Shown here in pieces: positions 18,076 to 27,481 of a stretch of 27,481 nt of DNA (positions are counted from its first letter, which is position 1; the number at the start of each line of letters is the position of its first letter). A model generated the notes under the pieces. It saw nothing but the letters and a program-made list of their open reading frames with translations, was not told where the DNA came from and did not search any database. Source of the stretch: Chara braunii. Its lineage: Eukaryota; Streptophyta; Charophyceae; Charales; Characeae. A program made the translations under genes and the position numbers. Location of the stretch: the NCBI GenBank assembly GCA_003427395.1, contig BFEA01000191.1, forward strand, positions 1,770,872 through 1,798,352. Reading direction: 5' to 3'.

Positions 18076-18083
18076 ATTTTATA
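18076..18083 (-). promoter_or_regulatory. TATA box of sucrose synthase
   Basis: TATAAAAT on the minus strand, in the context TTTTGCTATAAAATTAGCGGG, lies about 245 bases upstream of the start codon. It is a full match to the plant TATA consensus and no competing match is closer to the ATG. Function is inferred from position. Confidence 0.5.
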
Positions 18084-18089
18084 GCAAAA

Positions 18090-18361
18090 GGGGCAAAGCT
18101 CCCGCGCAAAAAAGAGAGGAGGAACAAAGAAGGAGCGCAGAGAACATCAGAGTTTGGGCGAGGCTCCCGCACCAGAGAGGAGCGAAGTTAAGGTAACCGC
18201 TTCAGCGCGAGCAAACTCACGCCCCGCAAACACGTAGCAAGCGCCAAGACGCAGCCTTTCTTGGCCTTCCAGCCCCGTCCCACCCACCTGTACTACACCA
18301 CTCTACTTAACGAAAAGACGACCTTGCCGCCGATCACCTCTCTTCAGAGAGAGGTACACAG

Positions 18362-18456
<95 letters not shown>

Positions 18457-18457
18457 N

Positions 18458-18528
<71 letters not shown>

Positions 18529-19900
18529 CTCTCTGTCTCGGGGATCACCCTCCGCCCAGAGACGGTTGCGAGTTCCTGAGTTGATGACGGAGATGGCTAA
18601 GCTGTGGCGGTTCCAGTGAAGTCAACGAGAGGCAATTGGAGCTCGCAAAAGTCAACGAGCCCCACAACATCGCCTCTCCATCGGACTGCAGGAGGAGGAA
18701 TGTTCTTATACCTCGCGCAGAGAAGAAATAGCACCACAATAGCGCATCTCCACATATGACGAAAGAGAAAAGGGGTAGTTAGGGTACGCTCACATTCGAA
18801 CGTTTTAGACTGAATCTGACGGCTTTCTAACTCAGATTCATTCAGGAAAGCTCGGGTGTGGCCACAGGTGCAGGCAGCCGGCCCCGAAGCAACAGGCATG
18901 AGAGTCTTGAAGGCGGGCAGGCCACATTCCCCGCCAAACGCTGGCTGGAAGATCTGCCTTTCTCCTTTTTTCCCTTTTTTTTTTTTTTTTTGCCCCTTAT
19001 CTATCGTTCTCCCTCTTTCTCCACCATGAGGAGAACAACGAGGGACGTCCTTCAGCTGGTTCTTTTTTTTCTTTTTTTTTAATCGGGTCCAGTGCCCTTC
19101 AGCTGGTTCTCGATCCACTACTACAGTACAGTAGGTAGTCACCAAAATGTGAGAAAAAAGGCGATGTACCAACCGGCCACATTCCCTGGGTCAAGAGGCC
19201 TCGCGCCACGACACAGCACATCCTAATGTATCTGTACAGGGAAAATGGGGCTTTGTACATTCAAAAGATTCACTACGTCGCATTTGGAGTGTTGTGCAGT
19301 GGCGCGCGAGGCCCGACCAGCGCTGGGTAGAGAGCAGTCTCGACGCCGACGAACAGTAAGGACAACTGCGAATGGTCTCGCTGCTGCGATGCTCAGCAAC
19401 CGCTAACAAGACGAAACAATTACGAACGTATCTGTCGATCTTCTGCGTCAATATACACTCGCCATTGTACACACATTCGGTGAGTCCTGAAGCGGGGCAC
19501 AAGTGACAAAACGAACACCTATCTTCTTCGCCGGGCATTGCTACGTCCAACTTGTAGTATATCCTCACAAAGGAAGAACGTGCCAGCATTCCGACTAGGT
19601 TCATGCTCGCTTAGCACGAACATAGTACTGGTGGGGCTTGGCCACGATCCTTCATCGGATTTCGGTTCGCCGGTGTGAAAACTCATTCCGTCTCCGCACG
19701 GACTTCAGCGGATGTATGCGGCCTGTATTACGTACACAATTCGTGACCGAAAAAGACATTTTCTGTGCATGCCGTCAACTGACGCGGCGAGGCGGCATAG
19801 GGAAGCACGATGGGAAAGGTGCCAATGGGACCACTTCGGCTCAAGGACCGACAAGACGAAAGGTCGGCACAATCGGACCCTTTTTGTTTTCCTTTTTTTT
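18090..19900. other. Region between sucrose synthase and the LINE, no gene seen
   Basis: This is upstream DNA of the sucrose synthase gene. It contains the (GA)n tract at 18366-18526, T runs at about 18974-18991 and 19065-19080, and two copies of CCCTTCAGCTGGTTCT-type sequence at about 19050 and 19096. The minus-strand frames at 18597-19172 (poly-Lys through T runs) and 19191-19604 (several Cys, no recognised domain) are not convincing genes. The LINE 5' end may begin anywhere from about 19600 to 19970; I cannot fix it. Confidence 0.45.
18366..18526. repeat. (GA)n microsatellite with one undetermined base
   Basis: A GA run of about 160 bp with one CA interruption near 18391 and an N at 18457. 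The true length is probably uncertain because such tracts assemble poorly. Confidence 0.95.
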
Positions 19901-19902
19901 TT

Positions 19903-19971
19903 TGTCTGAAATTTCTGACATAGTCAGACCTTCAACGAATCGGATGTATTTTGTCTGAAATTTCTGACATG
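19903..19971. repeat. 20-bp direct repeat
   Basis: TTGTCTGAAATTTCTGACAT occurs at about 19903-19922 and 19952-19971. Each copy contains the small palindrome TCTGAAATTTCTGA-like phrase. It lies at the possible start of the LINE leader. Confidence 0.8.
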
Positions 19972-20144
19972 CTCAGTCAGAAACACCCCTCTGTGCGCCT
20001 GCTCTCGTCGATGAACGCCGTGAAGGTGAGGGGAGAAGCGGGAAGCGGCCAGTCGCACCGTTGCCTGGCGCTGGAAAACCCAGCATGGCTGCCTCCGCCT
20101 CGAGGCTGCCGATCGGGCGTGCGGCAACGAGATGTCGCATACCG

Positions 20145-20210
20145 CTGCTTGTTCTTTTTCGCCCTACTGCTTGTTCTTTTTCGCCCTACTGCTTGTTCTT
20201 TTTCGCCCTA
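20145..20210 (+). repeat. 22-bp tandem repeat, three perfect copies, in the LINE leader
   Basis: Units at 20145, 20167 and 20189 begin CTGCTTGTTC and end TCGCCCTA and are identical. They lie about 500 bp upstream of ORF1. Tandem monomers in LINE 5' leaders can carry promoter activity; that role here is inference. Confidence 0.9.
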
Positions 20211-20570
20211 TAGTTCCGGATATGGAGGAGGACAAACCGCCTGCTGAAGTCCCTATAGGACAAAATTAGCCCTGGCAGCATGCCCGCGGTAGGTGTGCGT
20301 CAGCTGGTTTGTGGGTGGGCTAATTTTGGATTTTCTGAACGTCTTTGGGCTATTTCCACCCCTCAACCCTCGAGAGAATACTCCTCGACAATTGCCAAAA
20401 AGTTTTTGGGTCATTCGGAAGGTTGGGGAGGTTCGGCCGGCTACGGCGCTGCGGCTGGCGGTCTTCGCTCGGTCCATGCGCCGCTTGCCGTTTCAGGTTC
20501 TCTGGCCGGCAAGCCTGTCTGACGGCGGACGTTCTCACCGCGAAAACGTTTCCGCAGGTAATATCTCCTT

Positions 20571-20609
20571 CCCTTCGTCTTGACGAAGGGCTATGGTGTA
20601 TTTCCATAG
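20571..20609 (+). other. Two adjacent hairpins upstream of LINE ORF1
   Basis: CCCTTCGTC at 20571-20579 pairs with GACGAAGGG at 20582-20590, and directly after it CTATGG at 20591-20596 pairs with CCATAG at 20604-20609 around a 7-base loop. Both stems are perfect and they would stack coaxially in RNA. They lie about 100 bases before the ORF1 ATG. Confidence 0.65.
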
Positions 20610-20708
20610 TGACGGTATCAGCAGGCAGTTTTGGTCTCTGGCGATCCTCCCCAGGCCTCCAGTAAGAATTAGCAGTGTAGTTTATCTCTCCTTAAGTTGA
20701 GTGACAGT

Positions 20709-22640
20709 ATGGAACCGGAAGGGACCCCTCATCAAGTGCAGGATGCGAGGGCTCATGTTCCTGGCAGCTACCAACTGGAAGATGATAGAGTGAAGGAGCT
20801 GATACGCGCATGTTATGAGGAAGGAATCCTTCCTACTAACATCAACTCAGGGGAAATGACGGTGGAAGGTCGAGAAGCCAAGTTTGTTTTAAACTCGGCG
20901 GTGGATGAGATTAAAGTGAAATGGTTGAAGTCAAGAATGGTGACAGTCATCTTTCGGGAGGGTGCTCGCTTTCTTCCAAAAAAGGTGAAAGAGGATCTGA
21001 TTAGGGCGTATGAGGACGTTTGGATTAGGGACGAGACCTTCGGTCAGGAGTTCAGGCGAGGAAGAATTAAAGTTGAGAATCCAAACGTTGTTTCTTATAT
21101 TCCTCGATCTCAAGTGATCACGGATTGGATGCTGGCCAAACGGTCGGACTTCATTGACCTCGCTAACACAACTTATCGTACGGAGTTTAAGCCATGGATG
21201 ACGCGTGCTGAAGTGCGGGACTGGCGAAGGACAGTGGACGAGAATACCTTTTGGGTGGTGGCGGTGGGCATTCCGTTGGATGAGATGGCGTTTATTTATA
21301 TGCATATTGAAAGAGTCATTGGTAAAATCATTAAACACCATCAGCCAGAGTCGGACGAGACAGATCCAAAATTAGTCAACCTGCGGTTTGACCTGGATCC
21401 AGCGGCTAAGGCTAATATGAAGGACAAAATTTGGGTCCAAACCCATCAGGGTGATCTTTTGGAAGTTCGGGTGGCGTCGGCAGATTCGGAGTGGCGTAGA
21501 AGGTGCCGTACTTTTTTCCATCTGGAGGAGAACTATAGACGGCCTGATCGGCGAAATCGAGGAGATGCGGCTTCAAGACCTCAAGCCTCGTCCGCCCCTG
21601 GTACGGGGGTTTCTCCGGCCCCTCAGCAGCAGGACCCTCTCAGGGGTCCAAGCGCTTCGGCCGCTCCAGCTGCACAATCGGCTTCCTCTCAGCAGGCTGT
21701 GTCGTCTTCGGCTCCTGCCTCAAACATGCAAGCAGCTGTTCAGCCAGCCCCTCCACCAGGTGCCACGTCTCAGTTCAACCCCGTTTTCTCACCATGCGCT
21801 GGTCAATTTCCGCAAGGCGTGATGTCTCCTGCATCTGGTCAGGCTAATCTGTGGGCGACCTTCCTTCAGAACCTGCCGATGCATCCGTACACTTGGCCAC
21901 AAACCTCTCTGGACCCGCTGTTGAATGCTAGTCCATCTTTCGCCAATCTCTATGCTTATGGTCCATGGGCTCAAGCCTCGGGAGGAGTCAGCGGCCAAGG
22001 TGCTCCCAATCTGACAAGTGGCCAAGGTCTCAATTATTCAGGAATGACTCAACCGAGGGCGAATGCTCCGGGCCTAAGTGGCTCTCGTTTACGAGGGGAA
22101 TCCCGTAGTAAACAGCGCCGTATGAGCGATGGTGGTATCGATATTCAAGTGGACGGGCTTCGATCGGAACACTCGAAAGCTTCTAGTGAAGATTCTTACC
22201 ACTCGACGGGCTCAGGCGGTCCACATGGTAACTCCTGCTCTTCAAGTAAACGTAAATCCAACCGCTCCCGAATGGAGTCCCTGTCCAAAGGTCATTCAGG
22301 GCTGGAAACGAAGTTGATTCCTATAGTATGTGTGTATGCTAGGAACGCTTTCTGGGTAGTTGCTTGGTTGGGATCAGAGGGTTATCCTTGTCTGTTTAGT
22401 ACGTCTTGCCCAGATTCTCCAATGCCGCATGTCACGGAGTCAATGACCCGCTCACTGTTTCACAACAAGTTTGCTTTGCGCATTATTGTTGAGGTTTCTA
22501 TGCCCCGATTTTTGGTTGAGGTCTCAGGGAAACGTGCGAAGTTCTTCGCTCCTCTGTTCGATGTGCGGTTTGCAACTGGCCAATTAGAACAGCTGGAAGC
22601 TGAAGGACTCCGGCTCATTCCTTTTGCCTGGTTTTTTTAG
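20709..22640 (+). CDS. LINE ORF1, nucleic-acid-binding protein
   Basis: The open frame has 643 codons from the ATG at 20709; a TTG 12 bases earlier is in frame but an unlikely start. The first 270 residues resemble the DUF4283-type ORF1 domain of plant L1 elements: MVTVIFREGARFLP, then FWVVAVGIPLDEMAFIYMHI and DKIWVQTHQGDLLEVRV, a layout normally followed by a CCHC zinc knuckle. Here that spot reads WRRRCRTFFHLEENYRRP, with one Cys and the His kept but Phe and Tyr where Cys is expected. A Pro/Ala/Ser/Gln-rich low-complexity region follows, then a basic Ser-rich part (SKRKSNRSRM) and a C-terminal part of unknown function. The role is probably RNA binding in the retrotransposition particle. The domain name is my recognition, not a search. 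Confidence 0.7.
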   Translation: MEPEGTPHQVQDARAHVPGSYQLEDDRVKELIRACYEEGILPTNINSGEMTVEGREAKFVLNSAVDEIKVKWLKSRMVTVIFREGARFLPKKVKEDLIRAYEDVWIRDETFGQEFRRGRIKVENPNVVSYIPRSQVITDWMLAKRSDFIDLANTTYRTEFKPWMTRAEVRDWRRTVDENTFWVVAVGIPLDEMAFIYMHIERVIGKIIKHHQPESDETDPKLVNLRFDLDPAAKANMKDKIWVQTHQGDLLEVRVASADSEWRRRCRTFFHLEENYRRPDRRNRGDAASRPQASSAPGTGVSPAPQQQDPLRGPSASAAPAAQSASSQQAVSSSAPASNMQAAVQPAPPPGATSQFNPVFSPCAGQFPQGVMSPASGQANLWATFLQNLPMHPYTWPQTSLDPLLNASPSFANLYAYGPWAQASGGVSGQGAPNLTSGQGLNYSGMTQPRANAPGLSGSRLRGESRSKQRRMSDGGIDIQVDGLRSEHSKASSEDSYHSTGSGGPHGNSCSSSKRKSNRSRMESLSKGHSGLETKLIPIVCVYARNAFWVVAWLGSEGYPCLFSTSCPDSPMPHVTESMTRSLFHNKFALRIIVEVSMPRFLVEVSGKRAKFFAPLFDVRFATGQLEQLEAEGLRLIPFAWFF

Positions 22641-22842
22641 GCAAGGAAACCGGAGCTCCGCCGATTCCAGGTTTCATCAGCCCTTTCAGCGGAGTTCTTG
22701 TACGAGTTGAATTCAAAGTTATTGAGGGAGAAGAAACTGGATTCAGCGTTCATCAAGCAGGCTCTTACAGATCCCTGGCCGGGGATTCAAGTCACGATAC
22801 ACCAAGTCTCCCAGATCCAATAGCAAGGGACGGTGATGGTAG
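22641..22842 (+). other. LINE inter-ORF spacer
   Basis: About 200 bp between the ORF1 stop (TAG) and the ORF2 ATG. A TAG immediately precedes the ORF2 start codon in frame. No other gene is seen. Confidence 0.6.
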
Positions 22843-23634
22843 ATGGGCAAACTTAATATTGCAACGTGGAATGTTCGGGGTTTGGGAGATACGGCGGGAA
22901 GGAACAAGCGAGGTAGATTGAAAAGTTGGATTCATGATAAGGAACTTGATATCGCCTGTATACAGGAGACTAAATTATCAGAGGAAAAGATCGGGGAACT
23001 TGGGAACTGGTGGGACGGGCCCCAAATTTGGTTCCCTGCCATAGGGTCTAGAGGAGGAGTTGCAATCCTTTTACATAGATCTTCCAATTTTGAGATTATC
23101 GATTTTTATGCCGATCTCTGGGGTAGATGGGCATGGGTGAAGGTCTATGTTGAGGATCAGGTATGGGTGGTTGCTACAGTGTATGCACCGGTTGATAGCT
23201 CTGCTCGTAAAAGCTTCTTTTATGATTTGCCCTCCTTGATCCCGAGCTGTAGTAATTTGGTAATTGTTGGGGATTGGAATACATCCCTTGACAATCAAGA
23301 AGGGGTGAGAGGTCACGCTGATGTGAAGGTACTGCTGGAAACAATTTCTGATATGGATCTGGTTGAGCCCTTTCGCTTAATGTATCCGGATTCCCCTGGA
23401 TGCACCTGGTTCTCAAATGCGCGTGAGGATATCGAGGTTATACACAGAAGATTAGACTTCTTCTTGATTTCTCCCGATACTTGGAATGGTACAGTTAGAG
23501 TCGAGGAGTCTTTTCACCCGATGTCGGATCACAAGCTGGTGATGGCCACGTTCAACTCGAAGAAGTTAAATAGAGGCCGAGGCTATTTTAGAGTGAACAC
23601 TCAGATCTTAGAGGAACCTGGAATAGTGGAATGA
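22843..23634 (+). pseudogene. LINE ORF2, endonuclease part, ended by a premature TGA
   Basis: This is the N-terminal APE-type endonuclease of ORF2, which nicks target DNA. Visible motifs are IATWNVRGL, ACIQETKL, SRGGVAILL, VYAPVD, VGDWNTSL, RLDFFLIS and MSDHKLV, which carry the catalytic Asn, Glu, Asp and His of the family. The frame ends at TGA 23632-23634, but the same frame continues as LINE protein immediately after, so the stop is a nonsense mutation. The start ATG at 22843 gives the usual position of the WNVRG motif close to the N-terminus. Confidence 0.88.
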
Positions 23635-25770
23635 ATGGTACGTTTTTGGAAAGAGTGGGAGGGGAATGCAGATTCTTTTTCGTCCAAAGCGGAGTGGTGG
23701 GATGCAGGTTCCCGCATCCTATCCAAGCACCTCGGTGTTTACTCTCGGATTTTGGCAACCGCTCAAAAAAAGCGGGAGGTAGCCTTGATCAGAAAAATCC
23801 AATATGTCGAGTACCGGATGAACTCCCACCCAATCTCTAACTTGGTGTAGGGCCCTATCAGAACCAGCCTTATGGCTGAGTGGGATGCTCTTCAAGTAGC
23901 TCAGTCAGACGTGTGGGCAGAACGGCTTAAAGTACGAGGTATAGTGGTGTACGACAGGATGGCGAGAGAATCATTTCAACGTCTCTCGCCTAAAAGACTT
24001 TCGCTGCCAATGATTGTATTAACCCACCCCTTTGACCGTTCTCTTCCACAAGCACGGGATCAAGTCCAACTGTGTGAATATGCCTCGATCTATTATCAAG
24101 ATATCCTCACTACGCGACGTCCCGGGGAGGTCATTACCACGGATTTATCAGAAGGGTCTTCTCACTGGGAAGCGTACACTGTTAGACTTCCCCTACATGG
24201 TAGATTAGACCTAGATCGCCCTGTTACTTCAGAGGAAGCCCTCTCAGCCCTTCAGTCCATAGCTAAGGGAAAGGCTTCGGGGGACGATGGACTCCCGATT
24301 GAGCTTTATTTCGTAATTTGGGACTCGGTGAAGGACGCCCTAGTGGAGATTTATAACAGTGTTTTAACAGGTGGTCAATTATCGAAAGGGATGCGGAACG
24401 GTATCATTTCCCTTCTGTATAAAAAGGGCGATAAGTCGGAGATCTGGAATTGGCGCCCGATCTCTGTTTTAAATGTTTCATACAAACTTTTGGCGAAGAT
24501 TCTCACCCGACGGATGGGAAGATACCTACCTGACTTGGTGGGTTCTGATCAAGCGGCTTTCGTACAAAATCGCTCAATCTTTGACAATATTGTCACTGCA
24601 ATCGAAGCTCTGGAGCTGGTTCAATCTAAAGCCCTGGATATTTCAATCTTCATGTTAGATCTAGAAAAAGCGTACGACAGGGTTAATTGGACGTATGTCT
24701 TAACAACCCTGCGTCACCTGGGCTTTGGGGACAACCTGCAGAAGTGGGTAGTAGTGTTGTACTCCCTTTCAACCGCTGCTGTAATGGTGAACGGTAATAT
24801 TTCACAGCCGTTTGACCTCTCTCGTTCTCTCCGCCAGGGATGTCCACTGGCCCCATTGCTGTTTGTGCTCCAAATGGAGAACCTACTCTGTAATATTAAG
24901 GCTCAATCGGAGATAATCGGTCTGCAAGCTGGCTCCTCTCAATGCAGGGCCATGGCCTTGGCTGATGATTTATTTGCTGTATCCGCTAACTCCCCTCGTT
25001 CCCTGCATGCGTTGAAGGCTTATCTAGATGAGTACTTTGATCTTTCTGAAGCCTCGGTAAATTGGTATAAATCTGTTTTCTTCCTGCCTAGCCAGTTCAC
25101 TCCAGCTTGTAATTGGGGCATGAAACATATCTTGCCTGACGCTTCGGAAAGATTTCTTGGGATCCAAGTTTCACTATTATCTTGTGCAGTTGATCGGGAG
25201 GGAATTCTGCTGCAGAAAGTGCTCCAAAGAGTTTCTCTTTGGGGAAAAGCCCCACATTTGTCTATCTATGGACGAGCCATGGTTGTTAACGGTGCTCTCT
25301 TGGCCCTGCTGTGGTATGTGGCTGCAGTAAGGCCATTGGGCAAACACCTTTGCTCTCTGGTCAAACAAAGAGCGGCCAAATTTATTTGGAAACCGTTTGC
25401 CTCTGATCAGGAGGCCTTTATGTCCAAAGTTGCATGGGATCCCCTTACTTTTGCTAAATTTGAGGGAGGGTTGGGCCTGTGTGACCCTCAACGTAAAAGT
25501 GCTGCTATGTTAGTCCGTTGGTTTATCAAAGCAATAAGCTCTCCGCAGACGTCCCATTGGATTGCTCTCGCTGAGACAATCCTGTCACATGAATGGAATC
25601 TGACCCGCCCTTCGGATGTGTGGACATGTTTCCTGTTGCCCTCATTTCATAACAGGAATATTAAATCAGATTTCTGGAGGGCGGTAATGCATGCCTGGAA
25701 ATCTTTAAAATCGGATTCTTGGCTTCATCCGGTTACAAAGACGGAGGTTTTGCTGCAGCCCATTTTTTAG
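23635..25770 (+). pseudogene. LINE ORF2, reverse transcriptase part, with in-frame stops
   Basis: This continues the endonuclease frame. A linker (FWKEWEGNADSFSSKAEWWD) is broken by TAG at 23848-23850; the reverse transcriptase follows without a frame change. Motifs in order: GKASGDDGLPIELY, LLYKKGDKSEIWNWRPIS, SDQAAFVQNRSIFDNI, LDLEKAYDRVNW (palm motif A), LRQGCPLAPLLF (motif B), ALADDLFAV at about 24952-24978 (motif C, with Leu where Phe or Tyr is usual before ADD) and NWYKSVFF (motif D). All catalytic Asp residues are present. The frame stops at TAG 25768-25770, and the LINE sequence continues beyond it. Confidence 0.9.
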
Positions 25771-27061
25771 AACCCCCACATTAGGAAAGCGGATGGTTTG
25801 TGGTTTGGGGTAGACTCATGACGTAATAGTTTTTGGATAAGCTAAAATGAACAAGGGGTTCTCAAAATCACGGATCTATGGAACGAATTGGAGGGTCAAT
25901 GGCTTTCCCCTGCAGCCTTGCGAGAATTTGTGGGGGCTTGCTGGTATGTGGAAGAGCGGTTTGTTGAGATTGTGGAGGCTATTCCTGCAACATGGAAATT
26001 TTTACTAAGCCCTGAGGGCATTAACCCGCAAGGAACCTGGTATATCTCAAAGAACCTGGAGCCGTCTCCCGTCTTCTGGAAATTTCAAAAAGTAGAGGAG
26101 GATGGCAAGAGGGAATTTCAGGGTTGGACAGGGGTCAATGAAGAAACCCCCTCCACCTTAATCGAGCTTGATCCCCAGACTCAACCTCCGCTGGGAGCTC
26201 AGCTATCCCAGGTTAGGGTCTGGGAATCTTGTGATGATGATGGTAATTGGACGTGTAGGGTCCACGCCCAGGGCAAGCCATTGGATCGGTTGATTTGGAT
26301 CCTAAGATATGTGGATGGAGAGGGAAAGGGCAAGGAGGAGAGGACATGTCATTAATATCTTACACTGTGGATTTCGGCTACAGTTCTCAGACTCCAAACA
26401 GAACTCCTATTATAGTGGTCGTTGGGTGTTGGAAACAAGTCTTGGAGATTCCACCTGATGTGATTGAACATCGTTTGTTACGTTGTTGGGAACAGTTGGC
26501 GGAAACCCCTTGTCCAAGATTAGCGGCTAATTTGTGGTTACTTTCTCTCTTGGCCACTCCTTCAGTTGTTAACTTGGCACAAAGGGGTATGCGTGTGGAT
26601 TTGAAGTGTAAGAGGTGAATTGGGCATTTGAGTTTACCCCACATCTTTGGTATGATTGCCCAGCTTCGAAGCGTATCTGGGATTGGTGGGCGGAACAATG
26701 GCGGCAACTTATGGGATTGAGTTTTAACTGGGACAGAGAGTGGGCACTGCTGGGTGGTATTCCCGACTCGTTGGACACCAATAAAGGCACAGGATATCTG
26801 GTACAGGCTGCAAGGTCAGTTTGCGCTGCAGTAATTTGGAAGGGTAGGAATCTGCAGGTGTTTGAAGGAAGGGAAATAACAAACACAGAAGTGAAGCTAA
26901 TGTCGTGTTCTTCTCTGCGGCGGCTGCTCCTGGCGGACGGGAAAAGGAGATCTGGGGCGAATTGGTCTATTTGGTTCGAAGTTACATGGGGTCTAGGGGG
27001 CAAGCTAGCTAGTTATGAAAACGGGAAGCTGTCCTTGAACAGCTGGTTTTGGAGAGAATAG
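25771..27061 (+). pseudogene. LINE ORF2, C-terminal part with zinc finger, frameshifted
   Basis: The same frame continues after the TAG with further stops at 25819-25821 (TGA) and 25843-25845 (TAA), then reads LKITDLWNELEGQWLSP up to 26355. Homology then moves to another frame between about 26325 and 26345 (...GWRGKGQGGEDMSLISY) and again near 26610. The second shift splits a CX2CX8HX4C zinc finger of the zf-RVT type: CKR on one side, TPHLWYDCP on the other. The end has VIWKGRNLQVFEGR, typical of the L1 tail, and stops at 27059-27061. No RNase H domain is present. Confidence 0.8.
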
Positions 27062-27481
27062 GACTAGCTGTTCACGGGACCTGAACCTGTACACTCGGTT
27101 CTTGCATCCGCGGGAGGAAGGCAGAAGGGTGTGCTTGAGGAGGGAGTGTTGTTGATTCCGGTCCAACTCGGTCCGGTACTGCCGTGTTAGGCAGTATACT
27201 TCTTAGGGGGTAGATTTTCTGGTAGGCTTTTAGTGGTTGAGGTATACTCATTTTTTTGGTTTGTGCGTTTTTTCGGGGCTTGTTGCTGGGTTACTTCTTT
27301 GTTCCTTTTTTTATAGGGTTCGATTCTTCAAGGCAGGGGCCTAGGTCTGGCCAATTCTGTTCTTAGATATTTTTCGACCCTGTGTGGAGTAATGAGGGAT
27401 TAATATTGGAGCAAGTGTTGCTCGCGGGCAACGCCTGTAAGCTAAGTTGGCTGATGCTGCCAGACATTCTGGGTTGAATTG
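27062..27481 (+). other. LINE 3' untranslated region, cut by the window edge
   Basis: Unique sequence after the ORF2 stop, T- and G-rich in the middle (27230-27310). No poly-A tail is reached and no target duplication can be seen. TTCGATTC at 27319-27326 looks like a tRNA T-loop but has no surrounding cloverleaf. Confidence 0.6.

Larger units (their letters stand above)
19900..27481 (+). mobile_element. L1-type LINE, truncated by the window edge
   Basis: The element has a 5' leader, ORF1 (20709-22640), a 200-bp inter-ORF gap, ORF2 (22843-27061) with APE endonuclease, reverse transcriptase and a C-terminal zinc finger, and a 3' untranslated region reaching the window end. There is no LTR, integrase or RNase H. 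This is the plan of plant L1 elements, which insert by target-primed reverse transcription. ORF1 is open but ORF2 has five in-frame stops and two frameshifts, so the copy cannot move on its own. The 5' boundary is not defined; 19900 is a guess at the first repeated phrase. The region lacks the microsatellites common elsewhere in the window. Confidence 0.85.

Noticed and set aside
17831-18172. N-terminal extension of sucrose synthase to a Met at 18172
   Set aside because: It would run through the CT microsatellite as Ser-Leu repeats and past the predicted TATA box. The ATG at 17830 has good context.
19191-19604. 137-codon minus-strand frame with several Cys
   Set aside because: No spaced zinc-binding pattern or family resemblance that I can defend.
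20145-20210. CRISPR-like repeat
   Set aside because: The three units are directly joined with no spacers, and the DNA is eukaryotic.
22655-22690. Minus-strand CTGATGA as a second type of hammerhead
   Set aside because: No GAAA at the end of a possible stem II and no matching stem III.

Overview
The window is nuclear DNA of a plant-lineage eukaryote. It carries an interrupted sucrose synthase gene with canonical GT-AG introns and a plant-type L1 LINE. It is also full of CT/GA, CA, AT, ATC and poly-A/T microsatellites and small inverted-repeat elements. Sucrose synthase with introns, a coding region split into only four exons, and very long repeat-filled introns all suggest a streptophyte. A charophyte alga such as Chara is my best guess; this is inference and not proven here.

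Layout: (1) 1-5705 is intergenic and lies beyond the 3' end of the sucrose synthase gene. I see no protein gene in it. It holds microsatellites, several MITE-like elements (1236-1332, 2804-2901, 3531-3700, 3885-4012) and a candidate type III hammerhead ribozyme at 2210-2276. (2) 5808-17830 on the minus strand is a complete sucrose synthase coding region: exons 17519-17830, 9875-10544, 7338-8027 and 5808-6682, together 848 codons, with matching phases at all three junctions. A TATA box at 18076-18083 and a (CT)n leader precede the ATG. Intron 1 is about 7 kb and contains a nested MITE pair and a tandem array that repeats the intron's own 3' splice site with the first six codons of exon 2. Intron 2 holds three fold-back elements. 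(3) 17831-about 19900 is the promoter side of the gene, with a long (GA)n tract containing one undetermined base. (4) About 19900-27481 on the plus strand is an L1-type LINE cut by the window edge: a 5' leader with a 22-bp triple repeat and two adjacent hairpins, an open ORF1 (20709-22640), and an ORF2 (22843-27061) with endonuclease, reverse transcriptase and a C-terminal zinc finger, disabled by five in-frame stops and two frameshifts.

Only one gene looks functional, the sucrose synthase. The rest is transposon-derived or low-complexity DNA. The LINE and the sucrose synthase gene are divergent (head to head), with about 2 kb between their starts. The most unusual signals are the hammerhead motif and the tandem array of duplicated splice acceptors.
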